This document shows, one piece after another, positions 1 through 10,375 of a DNA stretch of 64,000 nucleotides (position 1 is the first letter of the stretch; each line of letters begins with the position of its first letter). The notes beneath the pieces were generated by a model. It made no database searches. It was not told where the DNA came from and was given only the letters and a program-made list of their open reading frames with translations. This stretch comes from Drosophila persimilis. Its lineage: Eukaryota; Arthropoda; Insecta; Diptera; Drosophilidae. A program made the translations under genes and the position numbers. The DNA lies in assembly GCF_003286085.1 (NCBI RefSeq), contig NW_020825289.1, positions 16,182,001-16,246,000 of the forward strand, written 5' to 3'.

Positions 1-1540
1 AATCACACATCCCTCAGATGTTTTAGTTGTCCGATGAGGGATAGGAGGGGGAGGCGGGAGAAATAGTTAAGTGGAAAGCAAATGTGTAAAAAGGGGCTTG
101 TCATCTCAGTCTGATTTAATGGGAAAAAGAGAGGCCGAACAGTCGTCAAGAAACCTGTTGCCGTTGCCGTTGCTGACTCGATCTGAGGGTTTCCTTTGAA
201 ATGAATCATACTACTCGTACTGTGAGAATGGGAACAATAAAAGAGGCCAAGTGTTTTTCTATAAATCAGGAGCCGGATAGTTTGGAACAGTCGACCACAG
301 CCGTAGCGTTGAAGAGGACTGCTCTGCAGTTGCTGCCACGAATTTATTGTTTAGTTCTAGCTCTCAGAGTAAGTGCTACCTACAGCTTCATACATATTAA
401 ACAATCCTTGCTCTAAATTCGCTTCCGTATTGATCGTTTTTCTTCGCTGCACGCATTTCCTTCCAAAACTCTCGTCGTTTCGCCATTTTCCACCCACTTG
501 GCTGGAAATTGTTTGCAATTTTCTAAATATAGCTTAACCCATTAAAGTCAGTTTGAATGTAAAATGCAAAGCCGCCACGCAGTCGATTCAATTTGTGCTG
601 CAAGTAAAAGTGAATTCAAAAGTTGCTGCCCCTCGCGCAGAGGCACATACAGAGTTCATTCATCCAATTTTGTATTTTGTCTGTGGGGAAAAAAGTGGAC
701 TTCCGCATATGGTACGAAAGTGAGAGTGTGTCGTGTGTCTGCATCGTGTGGCTGTCCCCTCCCTCTCTCTGTCCCTCTGCCCCACTCGGATCTGGTTCCT
801 TGTTGTTGTCCATTTAATCATTGCAAATTTTATGCAATCTGCTTCTGAGTGCTGATCTTTTTATAACCGCCCCATGATTGTGGGTGTGTGTGTTCCATAA
901 ATCAAAAAGCAGATCATGTCAGGCCTTTTCCATGTGGAATTCAATTTGATTAAAAATTGCGCTCGGAACGTGCGCCAAAAGAGCATTGACCATTTGGGTA
1001 AATGGAAAACTGTTGTAATGGAATTTAAAACGTATTGCAATGATCCAAAATAGCAGCGGGAACGCTACGACACCCAGATAATGTATCTAATTTTAAAATG
1101 CACGCGCTCTAAAGATTATCCATCAAGTGATAGGCACGCGATTCGTATATTTTTCTAGCCCCCCATTCCCTCTAATAGGATAGCGCCTGCGGGCTGCCAG
1201 TCTTCTCAAGGACAGGTTGAAGTGAATCGGCATATGATGGCAATCTGATATAAACGGCAATTAGTAAAAGTAAGAGGGAACATTTCCTTTATGCAATCTA
1301 AAATGCACTTGTTGTTATTTGACTTTATCGACCAAACAACCGGCCTGCCCTTACAGAGATCATTTCAAAAGCGCGCGCATTGTGTCCCCCAAACTGTGCT
1401 GTTAGGCGCAAGTGAAGCATATGTTAAAAATCATGTTAAAACACTAGTGTTTCTGCTTATCGCACAATAATACCGGTATTAATTTAATTTTTAAAGATAT
1501 TTTAAAGAACAATTACTGGAATACTAAAATCGAGAAATAT
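1..1540. other. Intergenic sequence without recognised gene
   Basis: No open frame here has protein-like composition, splice context or similarity I recognise. The short open frames are ordinary chance frames. It may be the flank or 3' region of a gene outside the window. Confidence 0.5.
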
Positions 1541-1547
1541 GAATACA

Positions 1548-1760
1548 AATAATTCGTCGGTTTATTTATGGTATATTTTGAAAATGAGACGCGTCGAACG
1601 GCACCCACGGTCACACTGATTTTAGCGCACATGCAGGCTGACCGTTTACGGTATTCTTAATACTTTTCGGTATTTTCTGAGGTAAAAAGTTAACCGACGT
1701 TATATTTACGGTATATCGGTATAGAATGGTATATTTTGTCGATTTCATCAATCTATTAAG
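1548..1760 (+). repeat. Partial extra copy of the promoter-associated repeat
   Basis: This holds a GGTATATTTT word, an ATGAGAC word, a perfect Motif 1 (GGTCACACTG at 1609-1618) and then CACATGCA. The order and spacing match the 3' end of the fuller copy at about 1928-2008, so the promoter portion looks duplicated about 370 bp apart. Several more GGTAT(A)TTT-like words follow to about 1740. I infer a tandem duplication of the core-promoter part of the repeat. Whether both initiate transcription is unknown. Confidence 0.5.
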
Positions 1761-1784
1761 TTTCATTTTCAACGTTATAGAGAA

Positions 1785-2010
1785 ATCCAATCAAATCAAG
1801 TATTAAGAAAAAAACAGTTCAGTAGAAAATTGATTCATCAATCGTATAAAATGATGTGGACATGGGTTAATATTCTATATAGATGATAATATTCGACGGA
1901 AGATCAAAAACAAGGACTATGTGTAAAAGAACTTGAAGTCGTCAGTATTTTTAGAGTATATTTAAAAATGAGACGGGTCGGTCACACTGATTTTAAAACA
2001 CATGCAAATA
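1785..2010 (+). repeat. Promoter-associated dispersed repeat, copy 1 (RNPC3/Snp promoter)
   Basis: It shares ordered blocks with the copies at 10376-10640 (minus), 13915-14250, 18590-18785 and 18793-19114. The blocks are AAATCCAAT..AAG, then GTAGAAAATTGATTCATCAAT, an ATGTGG-A-A box, then CGGAAGATCAAAAAC, then GAACTTGAA-TCG, and finally the Motif 6/Motif 1 promoter end. It lies directly before the RNA-binding protein gene and in its orientation. Confidence 0.7.
1941..1989 (+). promoter_or_regulatory. Motif 6 + Motif 1 core promoter of the RNPC3/Snp unit
   Basis: GTCAGTATTTTT at 1941-1952 fits the Ohler Motif 6 consensus KTYRGTATWTTT exactly. GGTCACACTG at 1980-1989 is a perfect Motif 1, the site bound by M1BP in Drosophila. 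The pair lies 60 bp before the ATG at 2050, typical of TATA-less housekeeping promoters. Initiation is expected close to Motif 1. Confidence 0.75.
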
Positions 2011-2049
2011 TTTTGCATTCAAAACAAATTTTTCAATTTTCCCAGTAAC

Positions 2050-3210
2050 ATGAGTGTGGAAACCAGTAAATTGTTGATAAAGAAGCTCCCCTGCGACATG
2101 GACGAGCTGGCGCAACTGATACGGGAGTGTAAGCTGATCACACCACGCTCCTTGAGCTCCTACGGAAGTCGGCGAGCCGTGATCGAGTACGCTGATGCCG
2201 GTCAGGCCCGGAAGGCGCTGGAAGAACTGAATGGCCTAAACGACATACTGGACAAGCCGCTCTGCGTGAGTCCCTTTGGACCGCGTGTCGCCCACGATGG
2301 CAGTCGTGCCAACAAATGCACCCAGACAAAGCCACCGCCATCCGAATCCACGGCGACTGCCAAAAAGGAGATCAGGAAGTACGTGCAAAAGCTATATGCC
2401 TGCAATAATCAGTGTGACTTTACGCAGCCGCCGCCTCCGTATCTCCGCTATAGCTATCCCCCCATCAACGCAGAGATTCTAGCTATGATTGGCGAAACCC
2501 TACAGGCTGACACACGCTTCTATCAGCAGGTTCTCCATTTAATGAATCGCATGAATCTCGAGCCGCCTTTCAAACGGCGCTCCTCCTTTCTGGTCGTCCA
2601 AAGTCACCGGCAAAGTGTCGGCATCCAAACAGAGATAATACCCAGCGAGAGCGAAAGCGAGTTGGAGAGCGACGAAACAGAGCCGCGTGCCAAGAGGAAA
2701 TGCCTCAAACCGTCCACATCCATTGCTGCAAAGGAGAAGAATCTGAAGAGAGCACGGCAAATAGTGCAGCAAGCCGTCAGGCAAGCTATTCATTTGAAAC
2801 CGAAGCAGGAATCCCTGGCGCCTTCTTTTGCGGCTCCCAAAATTGAGATTAAACTACCGCAGACGCTCAACCCAACAGTAGCTAAGCCAGCGAAGCGCTT
2901 GTCCATACAAGAGCTGGAGGCGCTGCCCGTCTATAAAAACTACAATGAGGGGGACCCCAGTAACAAGTTGTACATTAAAAACCTCCACAAGAATATCGGC
3001 GAAGAGCAGCTGCGCGAACTGTACTCGCAGTACACGACGCCGGAGAACCTGGAGATCAAAGTGATGCAGCAGGGCCGCATGAAGGGGCAGGCTTTCGTGA
3101 CTTTCATCCACCTGCCCGATCCGGAGGTCATAGCCACAGCCCTGGACGAAACCAACGGCCTTCTGTGGGAGCAAAAGCCCATGATCGTATGCTACGGCAA
3201 GAAGATCTGA
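2050..3210 (+). CDS. RNPC3-like two-RRM RNA-binding protein (U11/U12-65K family)
   Basis: Single-exon protein of 386 residues from the ATG at 2050; an upstream in-frame ATG at 2002 would add 16 residues but sits against the promoter. The N-terminal RRM is degenerate (RNP2-like LLIKKLP; RNP1-like RAVIEYAD). The middle is charged and Ser/Glu/Lys-rich. The C-terminal RRM is clear: RNP2 LYIKNL and RNP1 KGQAFVTF, preceded by a stretch resembling the expanded RRM of RNPC3. In the family the C-terminal RRM binds U12 snRNA stem-loop III and the N-terminal RRM contacts U11-59K, bridging the U11/U12 di-snRNP of the minor spliceosome. Assignment rests on the C-terminal RRM and on the N-RRM/linker/C-RRM order. 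The stop lies only 34 nt (spliced) before the Snipper ATG. Confidence 0.8.
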   Translation: MSVETSKLLIKKLPCDMDELAQLIRECKLITPRSLSSYGSRRAVIEYADAGQARKALEELNGLNDILDKPLCVSPFGPRVAHDGSRANKCTQTKPPPSESTATAKKEIRKYVQKLYACNNQCDFTQPPPPYLRYSYPPINAEILAMIGETLQADTRFYQQVLHLMNRMNLEPPFKRRSSFLVVQSHRQSVGIQTEIIPSESESELESDETEPRAKRKCLKPSTSIAAKEKNLKRARQIVQQAVRQAIHLKPKQESLAPSFAAPKIEIKLPQTLNPTVAKPAKRLSIQELEALPVYKNYNEGDPSNKLYIKNLHKNIGEEQLRELYSQYTTPENLEIKVMQQGRMKGQAFVTFIHLPDPEVIATALDETNGLLWEQKPMIVCYGKKI

Positions 3211-3216
3211 GAAGAG

Positions 3217-3343
3217 GTTAGGGTCTCGTCTGGAGAATCTTTTCTTGATTATTTTGTAGTTGTTTCAGCTGTCTATAACACCATCTACATTTCCTAAGCA
3301 AGGCCCAAATTTAAACTCTGACTTTTTCTGTCTTTGCTTGCAG
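3217..3343 (+). other. Intercistronic intron between RNPC3-like and Snipper frames
   Basis: The donor GAG|GTTAGG follows the stop at 3210 by 6 nt. A pyrimidine-rich tract and TTGCAG end at 3343. Removal leaves about 34 nt between the first stop and the Snipper ATG at 3372. No separate promoter is visible between the frames, so one transcript probably carries both. Confidence 0.6.
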
Positions 3344-3371
3344 GCAACTGGGCCTGATTGATACCATCTAC

Positions 3372-4233
3372 GTGGAAGGAGCTCGCCCAGATCCAGCCAA
3401 CGATCCTGAGGAGTCGCTCAACGAAGCAGACATTACAGCCCCCGCCAACGCAGTGCCCATCAAGACAAAGAAGTCACGCAAATCCAAGCTCTTGGCGATG
3501 CAGCCCTATACCTATGCCATTTCCGTGGACTTCGAGGCCACCTGCTGGGAGAAGCAAGCCCCGCCACAATGGAGAGAGTCGGAGATAATTGGTGAGTGGG
3601 AGTGGCCCCAAGTATTGTACATTACACATAACACCAATCATTTGATTCTTATGATTCACAGAGTTTCCAGCGGTTTTGGTCAATCTGAAAACAGGCAAGG
3701 TGGAGGCGGAGTTTCACACGTACGTGATGCCGTTGGAGTCGCCGCGCCTGAGCAACTACTGCACTGAGCTGACGGGCATTCAGCAGAAGACAGTGGAGGC
3801 GGGTGTCCCGCTGCAGACGGCACTCAATTTGTTCTGCGAATGGCTGCGCAATGAGCTGCGCGTCCGCAACCTGGTGCTGCCGAAGACGAATAAATCCAAT
3901 ATACTGGGAAACTGTGCCTTCGTCACCTGGACGGACTGGGACTTTGGCATCTGTCTGGCCAAGGAGTGCACGCGCAAGCGAATACGCAAGCCAGCCTGTT
4001 TCAATCAGTGGATAGACGCGAGGGCCATCTACAGGGAATGGTACAAGTATCGTCCCTGCAACTTCGCCGATGCTCTGTCCCATGTGGACCTGGCCTTCGA
4101 AGGACGTGCTCACTCCGGAATCGATGACGCCAAGAATCTGGGCGCCCTCATATGCAAGATGGTTCGTGACGGAGCCCTCTTCTCGATCACTAAAGATCTG
4201 ACGCCATATCAGCAGCTCAACAGTGGCTTCTGA
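3372..4233 (+). CDS. Snp: Snipper, DEDDh 3'-5' exonuclease (ERI1/3'hExo-like)
   Basis: Two coding exons, 3372-3591 and 3662-4233, split by a 70-bp GT-AG intron (phase 1); 263 residues. The catalytic DEDDh residues are visible: the first motif is SVDFEATCWE (D and E), the second is in FVTWTDWDFG, and the last is the H.GIDDAKN motif with His and Asp. The family (ERI1/3'hExo, Snipper) degrades 3' ends of structured RNA and DNA; Drosophila Snipper was described as a fast ERI-1-like nuclease. The N-terminal ~45 residues are basic and low in complexity. The gene shares its presumed promoter with the RNPC3-like frame upstream. The start at 3372 is the first ATG in frame after the upstream acceptor. 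Confidence 0.9.
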
Positions 4234-4722
4234 GCTGCAGCGGTCAGGGGTCAGCCATCAGCCATCCCTCCAAACCAGCAAGAGAACCAGGACGCAAAGA
4301 ATCCATTTATTTATTGGATTATATATAATATGAAATTCTACAACAAACGCAAAGACATGGAGGATGACTAGGCGTGGTGCCTAAGCTGACCACAAACGTA
4401 AACGCTAAAGAAGTTTCTCGTTTTTGTTTTGTATTTTACCTAATTTCTTGCAACAGCAATTGATAAGACTTGAAATTTGATGTGCATCGCAAACACAGCC
4501 GATCCCCAGCATCTGAGTCGGGATCTGAACACCTACATACGAGTACATCTAAACATCTACACATAGCTATAAATATGGCCTTAGAGCATACATATTTTTC
4601 TACCATTCATACTTACTTGGTAATGCCTAGCCGTAGTCTATAATATGGAATGCAATACTTATTTTAACGACTTACACCGCCTACCCTAACACTAGGTCAT
4701 AGGGCATAAAACATAAAATAAT

Positions 4723-4728
4723 AATAAA
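4723..4728 (+). terminator. Poly(A) signal for Snipper
   Basis: AATAAA about 490 bp after the Snp stop, in an AT-rich tract just before the convergent minus-strand gene. Other A-rich variants lie nearby, so alternative ends are possible. Confidence 0.5.
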
Positions 4729-4806
4729 ACGACAATAGCTACATACGTATTATGTGCTGTCTTGTATCAAATAAGGTCATTCTTTGCTATTTATAAACTA
4801 TAATAT

Positions 4807-6222
4807 TTAAACTAGTGCATCCCCCGAGAGTCTATGCATGACGGCCACTTGGATGACGCCCTTCTTACCCGTCCTCATCCATTGGGGATCGTCCTCGGAC
4901 AGCCACTCCACCGTGCATATTGGGAGACCGCAGTAGATGTCCGACTTTATGGTACGCAACGCACACACACTGGTCGGAAAGAAGCCACGCATGCATTCGA
5001 TCAGAGGCGCTGTGTAATCCCAGTTGATATCGCCTAGCAGTTTGCGGTAGTTGAGATCCCCCTTGAAGATGACCAGCGCTGCCTCGCTGAGAGAGACGTA
5101 CAGGCAGGGCAGGCGCTTCTTCATCTGGCTGCAGTCGTGGGGGCTGGTCCAAAAGTAGCAGGTGTCGCACAAGACGAACGAACGATCCCGCATGTATCGA
5201 CGCAGACGTCGTCCGAATGCGGCTATTTCGGCAGTCTTGTGACTGCGAAGGAATCTCAGCATCCAGAGAAAGTCCTGCTTAGTGACGTCGGAGATGAACC
5301 AAGGAATGGCCTTGACATGGAATCGCACTTTGAGAGCCAAGCCCGTTTCGATGAGGTATTCGGCCAACAGCAGGTCTGAGAAGAGCTCGAAGCCAGCGTT
5401 ATCACACACAATGTCCACATAAACGGGGTCCCAGGCCTCGGTGAGGACACGCCAGACATCCGCAGACTGATCCACCAGCAGATCAGACTCGTAATCCGCC
5501 ATTAGCTTCAGAAACTGAGCATCTGGAGCCTGTTTGTTTATGGACAGATCACAGCGATTGCTCCACAGGGACAGCTTCAGCATGCGCTGGAATTTCTCCT
5601 GAGAGCGCAGCATTCCCCGCATACCCATGATAACATCCCTCATTAGTTTCACGACGCTTGTCGTGGCATCGATCTTTTTCTGGGAAAAGTAGTCGTAGCT
5701 GGAGAGCAAATCAGAGCGCCGAAAAATAGCCCAAATGCGTCTATACATATAGCATTCGGCGTGCAGCCAGACGGAGGAGAACCAACGATTCCTATCCTCG
5801 TCCAGAGTGCTAATAAACCGATTCCAGTCCTCGACATCAGGGGCCTTGCCATGGAACAGCTGAAACTCCTGGTTTTCCTGTACCTCATCGCGCAGCAGCT
5901 GCAGACTCCAGCAAATCCTTTTCAAATCGAAGTGTGCATAGGATCCAAAGGTCTCCATTATCTTCGGCTCGTAATCATGTAGGAAACTAATCATTTCCCC
6001 CAACATCATGGGCGAGCGGTGCTTAAGCGTGAAATAGGCGAAACTTCGTAAGAAATGGCCAGACAACTCGACGTGCGGCCTGGGTGCAATGTCAAATATC
6101 TGGTGCTTTTCGTTGAATACGAGGTCCTCCGTCTCTTGGATCTTTACCGAGTGGACAACGGCGGAGTCGATTTCCGTCTGGCTGGTCAACTCAGTGGACT
6201 GATCCATTTTGTCGCTGAACAT
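4807..6222 (-). CDS. ARMT1-like DUF89 damage-control phosphatase, intronless paralog A
   Basis: Single-exon frame of 471 residues (466 if the second in-frame ATG at 6207 is used). It carries the DUF89/ARMT1 signature: DNAGFELFSDLLLAEY, which holds the Asp-Asn metal ligands; K-IPWFISDV, with the third metal-binding Asp; and FKGDLNYRKLLGD near the C-terminus. Known members are metal-dependent phosphatases that act on damaged sugar phosphates; human ARMT1 was also reported to methylate PCNA, which is disputed. All signature residues are present, so activity is plausible. It is the most downstream of three head-to-tail paralogs and the only one without introns. No Motif 1/6 array is seen upstream, unlike paralogs B and C. 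Confidence 0.88.
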   Translation of the reverse strand: MFSDKMDQSTELTSQTEIDSAVVHSVKIQETEDLVFNEKHQIFDIAPRPHVELSGHFLRSFAYFTLKHRSPMMLGEMISFLHDYEPKIMETFGSYAHFDLKRICWSLQLLRDEVQENQEFQLFHGKAPDVEDWNRFISTLDEDRNRWFSSVWLHAECYMYRRIWAIFRRSDLLSSYDYFSQKKIDATTSVVKLMRDVIMGMRGMLRSQEKFQRMLKLSLWSNRCDLSINKQAPDAQFLKLMADYESDLLVDQSADVWRVLTEAWDPVYVDIVCDNAGFELFSDLLLAEYLIETGLALKVRFHVKAIPWFISDVTKQDFLWMLRFLRSHKTAEIAAFGRRLRRYMRDRSFVLCDTCYFWTSPHDCSQMKKRLPCLYVSLSEAALVIFKGDLNYRKLLGDINWDYTAPLIECMRGFFPTSVCALRTIKSDIYCGLPICTVEWLSEDDPQWMRTGKKGVIQVAVMHRLSGDALV

Positions 6223-6433
6223 TTTGTCTACAACTGAAAATTTGATGGCTTCCTGCCAGGCAAAGCTATGATTCCAAACTGTGCTGTTGTTACGAGTATA
6301 TTATTAAACCTTATGGGGAAATCTCTGATGTGAAAGCAATAACAACGCAAAAAGCTGTACATTAACAATTTAGCTATGATCTAAGATTGCAACAATTCAA
6401 CTATTAATGAGGTTCTGTATCCTAATATTTGGT

Positions 6434-8068
6434 TTACTTGCTCGCAAACTGTATGACGCCGTATTCCCCGGTGAGCATCCACTCCTTGTCCTTAGCAAAG
6501 AGTTGTTCAGCCACTCCTTGCCCCAGGCCGCAAATCAAGTCCGCTTTGACAGTGCGCAGAGTGCAAAGATTTGTGGGCCGGAAGCCTTTAAGAGTTATTA
6601 ATTAGTATTAGTAGTGATTAGTAGTGGATTAATGTGTGTGTAGACTCACCCCTCAGGCAGGTCGCAAACGATTCCGTGCTGGGCCAAGAGAAATCGCCCA
6701 GAAGCTTGCGATAGTTGAGGTCACCTTTGAATATTATTAGCTCCGCCTCCTGCAACCGCGCATAGAGGGCTGGCTTCTCCTCGCGCATGCGGTAGAACTC
6801 GTAGGGACTCGTCCAGAATTGCTCCAGCGGGGACAGCTCGAACTTGCCTTCGGCTGTGAAACGCTGCCACTTCTTGCCGAGCTCGCTGAGCACTGGATCG
6901 GGATGGTCGGCCAGGAACTGGAGTGTCCAGTGATAGTCGTGAGCCATCACGTCCGATATGAACCAAGGAATGGCCTTGGCATTGAATCGCACCTTCGCCG
7001 CCAGTCCCTTGTCAATGATGTATTCGGCCAGGATGAGGTCCGTGTACACTTCATAGCCGGCATTGTCGAAGATTATATCCACAATACCGTCCCCGGAGGC
7101 TCCATCGATTGCCTGCCAAATGGCGGCAGTGCCGTCTATCAGCAGCTTGGGTTCCAGATCTGTGACCTGGTCGAAAGCATTGCCAGTGGGTTTCACCTGC
7201 TTGCCCGAGGTGATGGACAGATCGCATCGGTTGCCCCACAAATTTAGTTTGATTAGCTGCCGGAAAGTACCCGAGTCTCTTTCGTTTTGGCGAGTGGCCT
7301 TTGCCACAGCCAGCATGGCATCGACACTGAGCTTAGCCGCGGTTTGCTTCTGCTCCCTGAAGTAGTCAAAGGCGGACAGACGCGGTGTGGCCTGGAAAAT
7401 GGCAGAGATTTTGCGGTACATGTAGCACTCGGAATAGAGCCAGCAGGCAGTAAAGTAGCTCCGCTTCTCCTTGGGTAGCTTCTCTAGGAATGCGTTCCAC
7501 ATCTGCGTATCGGGATCTAAATACGAAATACTTTAGTTGTGGGACGGATTCTGGTAAATAACCACACACCCTTCCCCTCAAAGGCCAACAGGGGTCCATT
7601 ATTGAGAATGTCCTCGCGCAGCTGCGTGACAGCCGCTGCATTTCGTTCAATATCTGCGCCTGCGTCCTGTGGAGGCAATGGAGGGAATCAAGGTTACGCA
7701 TTGGCATTGGCATCGACCATGGGGATGCAACAACTACTCACTGCACCATATGTGGCCAAGAGTTCGTCTTTGTCCTTGACCAGCGAAGCGGCAATTGTGG
7801 CCAAAGTCGATGGCAGTCGCACGCGGAACGTGTAATAGGCAAAGCTCCTGTAATCGAGTAATCACATGTGTCCATAGATATATGGAAAGATTAGTCTGCG
7901 TGTATAGTATAGGCGTGTGCATGTTACATATGGACCATATCTATACTATGTGCTATATTTAGCGGGCACTTACTGCTTATAAAGGGCCGCCAGCTCTGTG
8001 TGCGGAGGCGTCTCTGCATCAATAATTCCATTCTTGACATCAAAATCGGCATCTGGAGGCGAACTCAT
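6434..8068 (-). CDS. ARMT1-like DUF89 damage-control phosphatase, paralog B (five exons)
   Basis: I reconstruct five exons: 8068-7974, 7847-7742, 7666-7570, 7516-6650 and 6585-6434. All four introns are GT-AG and 53-126 bp long, and the join gives 438 residues plus stop. The family signatures are intact: DNAGYEVYTDLILAEY, K-IPWFISDV and FKGDLNYRKLLGD. The start MSSPPDAD at 8068 was chosen because it opens the exon carrying the conserved N-terminal LAALYKQ-SFAYYTFR segment. The last exon encodes a C-terminal block (TLRTVKADLICGL ... GEYGVIQFASK) that aligns with the ends of paralogs A and C. Two intron positions (after TYGA and after FEGK) are shared with C; introns 1 and 4 are unique to B. 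Likely a cytosolic enzyme. Confidence 0.88.
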
Positions 8069-8158
8069 TTTGAAAGACGTTGGAAGTTTAAAGGGTCGTT
8101 TGTTTTTGGTTGAAAACGATGGCGCTGGAGTTTGTTTGTGTGGTGTCGACCGTCTGCA

Positions 8159-8190
8159 ATATACTGAAATATACCGTAAATATACTGATG
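8159..8190 (-). promoter_or_regulatory. Motif 6-like array upstream of paralog B
   Basis: On the minus strand there are three spaced GTATAT(T) words: TCAGTATATTT, CGGTATATTT and TCAGTATATTG. They lie 90-120 bp before the ATG at 8068. The first matches Motif 6 at 11 of 12 positions. No clear Motif 1 follows. Further upstream (8240-8330) there is only faint similarity to the promoter repeat found at other genes. Confidence 0.45.
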
Positions 8191-8639
8191 GAAAAACCGA
8201 GATTAGCCCACTCAACCCCCCTCTATTTGAACAGGTGAACAACTTGAGTTGAGTTTATAAATTCTTCATATTCATCCAAGTCCAGTTCAGGTGAAAGATA
8301 TCGTTCGCGGAAAATCAATACGAATTTAAACTTTGTCTGGCTGATTAGATATAGTAAATAAGGTTTATTCATACATCGATACTATCGACTCTATATAGAG
8401 CTGCGCGCCAAAGTGAAATTGTTTGAAAGTGATGCAGATCGATTTGAGTAGGCGAAAATAAAAAAGCTGTATTTCCACACGCTATGTATGTCCTTAAATA
8501 CTGGTAGGTGATCTGAGACCATCGCCATTTGTGGCAGATCGGACGAACTTGTTCAATGGGATTCAAAGAGATATATGTATATTTGTGAATAATTTTTTTA
8601 AATAATTTAAACTGTAAAGCCTTTGGTATATTTTCCGCT

Positions 8640-10264
8640 CTAATAGCCAAATTCTCGAGATCCATCTACGAACTGGATGACGCCATAATTGCCGGAGATC
8701 ATCCAGTGGGGATCCTTTTTGCTCAGAGTCTCACTAACGCCCTCGGGAAGCCCGCAGATGACCTCTGCCTTGACCCTGCGAACAGCGCATATATTGCTAG
8801 GCAGGAAGCCACGCAGGCATGTGTTTAAATCCTGGGTTGAGTCCCAGCAAACGTCTTGCAGGAGCTTTCGATAGTTAAGGTCGCCTTTGAAAACGATTAG
8901 CTTGGACTGCTGCAGGGAGCTGTACAGATCAGGATCAGTGTCGCGCATTCTGAAAACGAAATAAATCAGGTTAGTGAGGGTCTGCAAATCCTCACGAGTG
9001 CATTCACCTGTAATATGGATATGGACAAGTCCAGAAATGTGAGATTGGAGCTAATTGAAACTTTCCCTCGGCCAGGAACTGCAAAAACTTTTTGCCAATT
9101 AGGCTTATGATGTAATCTGCATGCTGACTCAAGTATTCCAGCGTCCATTTGAAATCTCGCGCCGTCACGTCAGTTACGAACCAAGGATGTGCCTTCACAT
9201 GGAAGAGCACCTTGGTGGCCAGTCCCTTCTCAATCATAAACTCGGCCAAGATGATATCGGTGAACAACTCATAGCCGGCGTTATCCAGAACAAAATCGAC
9301 TTGGCATGGCTTCTTTTGCTTTCGGTTGTCCAAGCATTGCCATATGTCCGCGACTTGGTTGGCGAGAATGAATTCATCTGCGGCGCTGACATCTTCCAGC
9401 ACGTTTATATTGAATGCCGGAAGTGGCGGTGCCTCTGGATCTCTGGCCGTGTCGTTGTAGTTGCTCCACAAGCTAATCCTCAGAAGCTCTCCAAATATTT
9501 CCAGGCTGTTGTCTGTGCGCCGCGTGTACTTGGTGAGGGAGAGTACATCATCTATGAAGCTCGTCAGCGAATTCTCTTTGACCTTCACATGGTAATCGTA
9601 CGGCTTTAGGAAGATGCTGTTCTCCACAAAGGAGTAGAGTTTTCTGTGCATATAGCACTCGGAATAGAGACAACAGGATCTGAAGAAGGTGCGCTCCTCA
9701 TCGGGCAGCAGATTGAGAAACTTATTCCATAGTGCGCGATCGGGTTCTGTAGGAAATAAGTAGTCTCGTTACGATAGCCGCAGGAGCAACTATAACTACT
9801 GTCTTACCTTGGCCGTCGAATCCCTGAAACGGCTTATCAGTTTGAAGCTCGTACTTCAGTCTGGAGATCAGGCCAATGATGACTTTTAGTTCCCCGCGGG
9901 CGGCCTGTTCAAAGTCAATAGGTGCTAGAGATTAAATTTGGGTAAACGCTCTTATCCTATTACAAACCTCCCCGAATTCCGCAACCAATTCGCTCTTATC
10001 CTTTGTCAACGTGTCTATCACATTCGTCAAAACCACGGGAAGCCGATTCCTTAGAGTATTGTATGCACCGCTGCGCTTATACTGCCCACACATGAAGGCA
10101 TTCAGCGGCGTTCGCATGTCGTATATCTTATATTTGGCATCGAATTCTGTTTTGAAGATTCTGGGGACGATATTACTGCCATCATCTGTTCGTTCCGAAT
10201 GGGACTTTGTCTTCGGCTCGTCCTCCGTCTGCCCACCATACCGTACAAGCGACGGAGACTCCAT
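8640..10264 (-). CDS. ARMT1-like DUF89 damage-control phosphatase, paralog C (four exons)
   Basis: I reconstruct four exons: 10264-9968, 9904-9808, 9746-9008 and 8949-8640. All introns are GT-AG and the product is 480 residues. In intron 1 the acceptor at 9904/9905 is used; an earlier AG would run into a stop. Signatures are DNAGYELFTDIILAEF, K-HPWFVTDV and FKGDLNYRKLLQD, so the metal-ligand residues are kept. The N-terminus (about 45 residues, Ser/Asp/Lys-rich) is longer than in B. Its third intron (after PYYR, phase 2) is not in A or B. The gene lies divergent from the repeat-rich secreted-protein gene, and its promoter overlaps copy 2 of the dispersed promoter repeat. Confidence 0.88.
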
Positions 10265-10297
10265 AATGACACTACAAGTTACTTTACAGAGAATTTT

Positions 10298-10306
10298 TGT
10301 GCGACC
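10298..10306 (-). promoter_or_regulatory. Degenerate Motif 1 of paralog C
   Basis: Minus-strand TGGTCGCACAA, two changes from YGGTCACACTR, 34 bp before the ATG at 10264. It sits downstream of Motif 6-like words at about 10381-10441, the same order as in the other repeat-linked promoters. Confidence 0.4.
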
Positions 10307-10375
10307 AGTAGAGCATTTCAGTTGATTTTTTGATGAAATTCCAAAATTTTAGCTGAGAAGAAGTAGTTTATCGAC

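Noticed and set aside
2002-2049. Upstream in-frame ATG extending the RNPC3-like protein by 16 residues
   Set aside because: It lies only 13 bp after Motif 1, where initiation is expected, and the added residues are not RRM-like; the ATG at 2050 is preferred.
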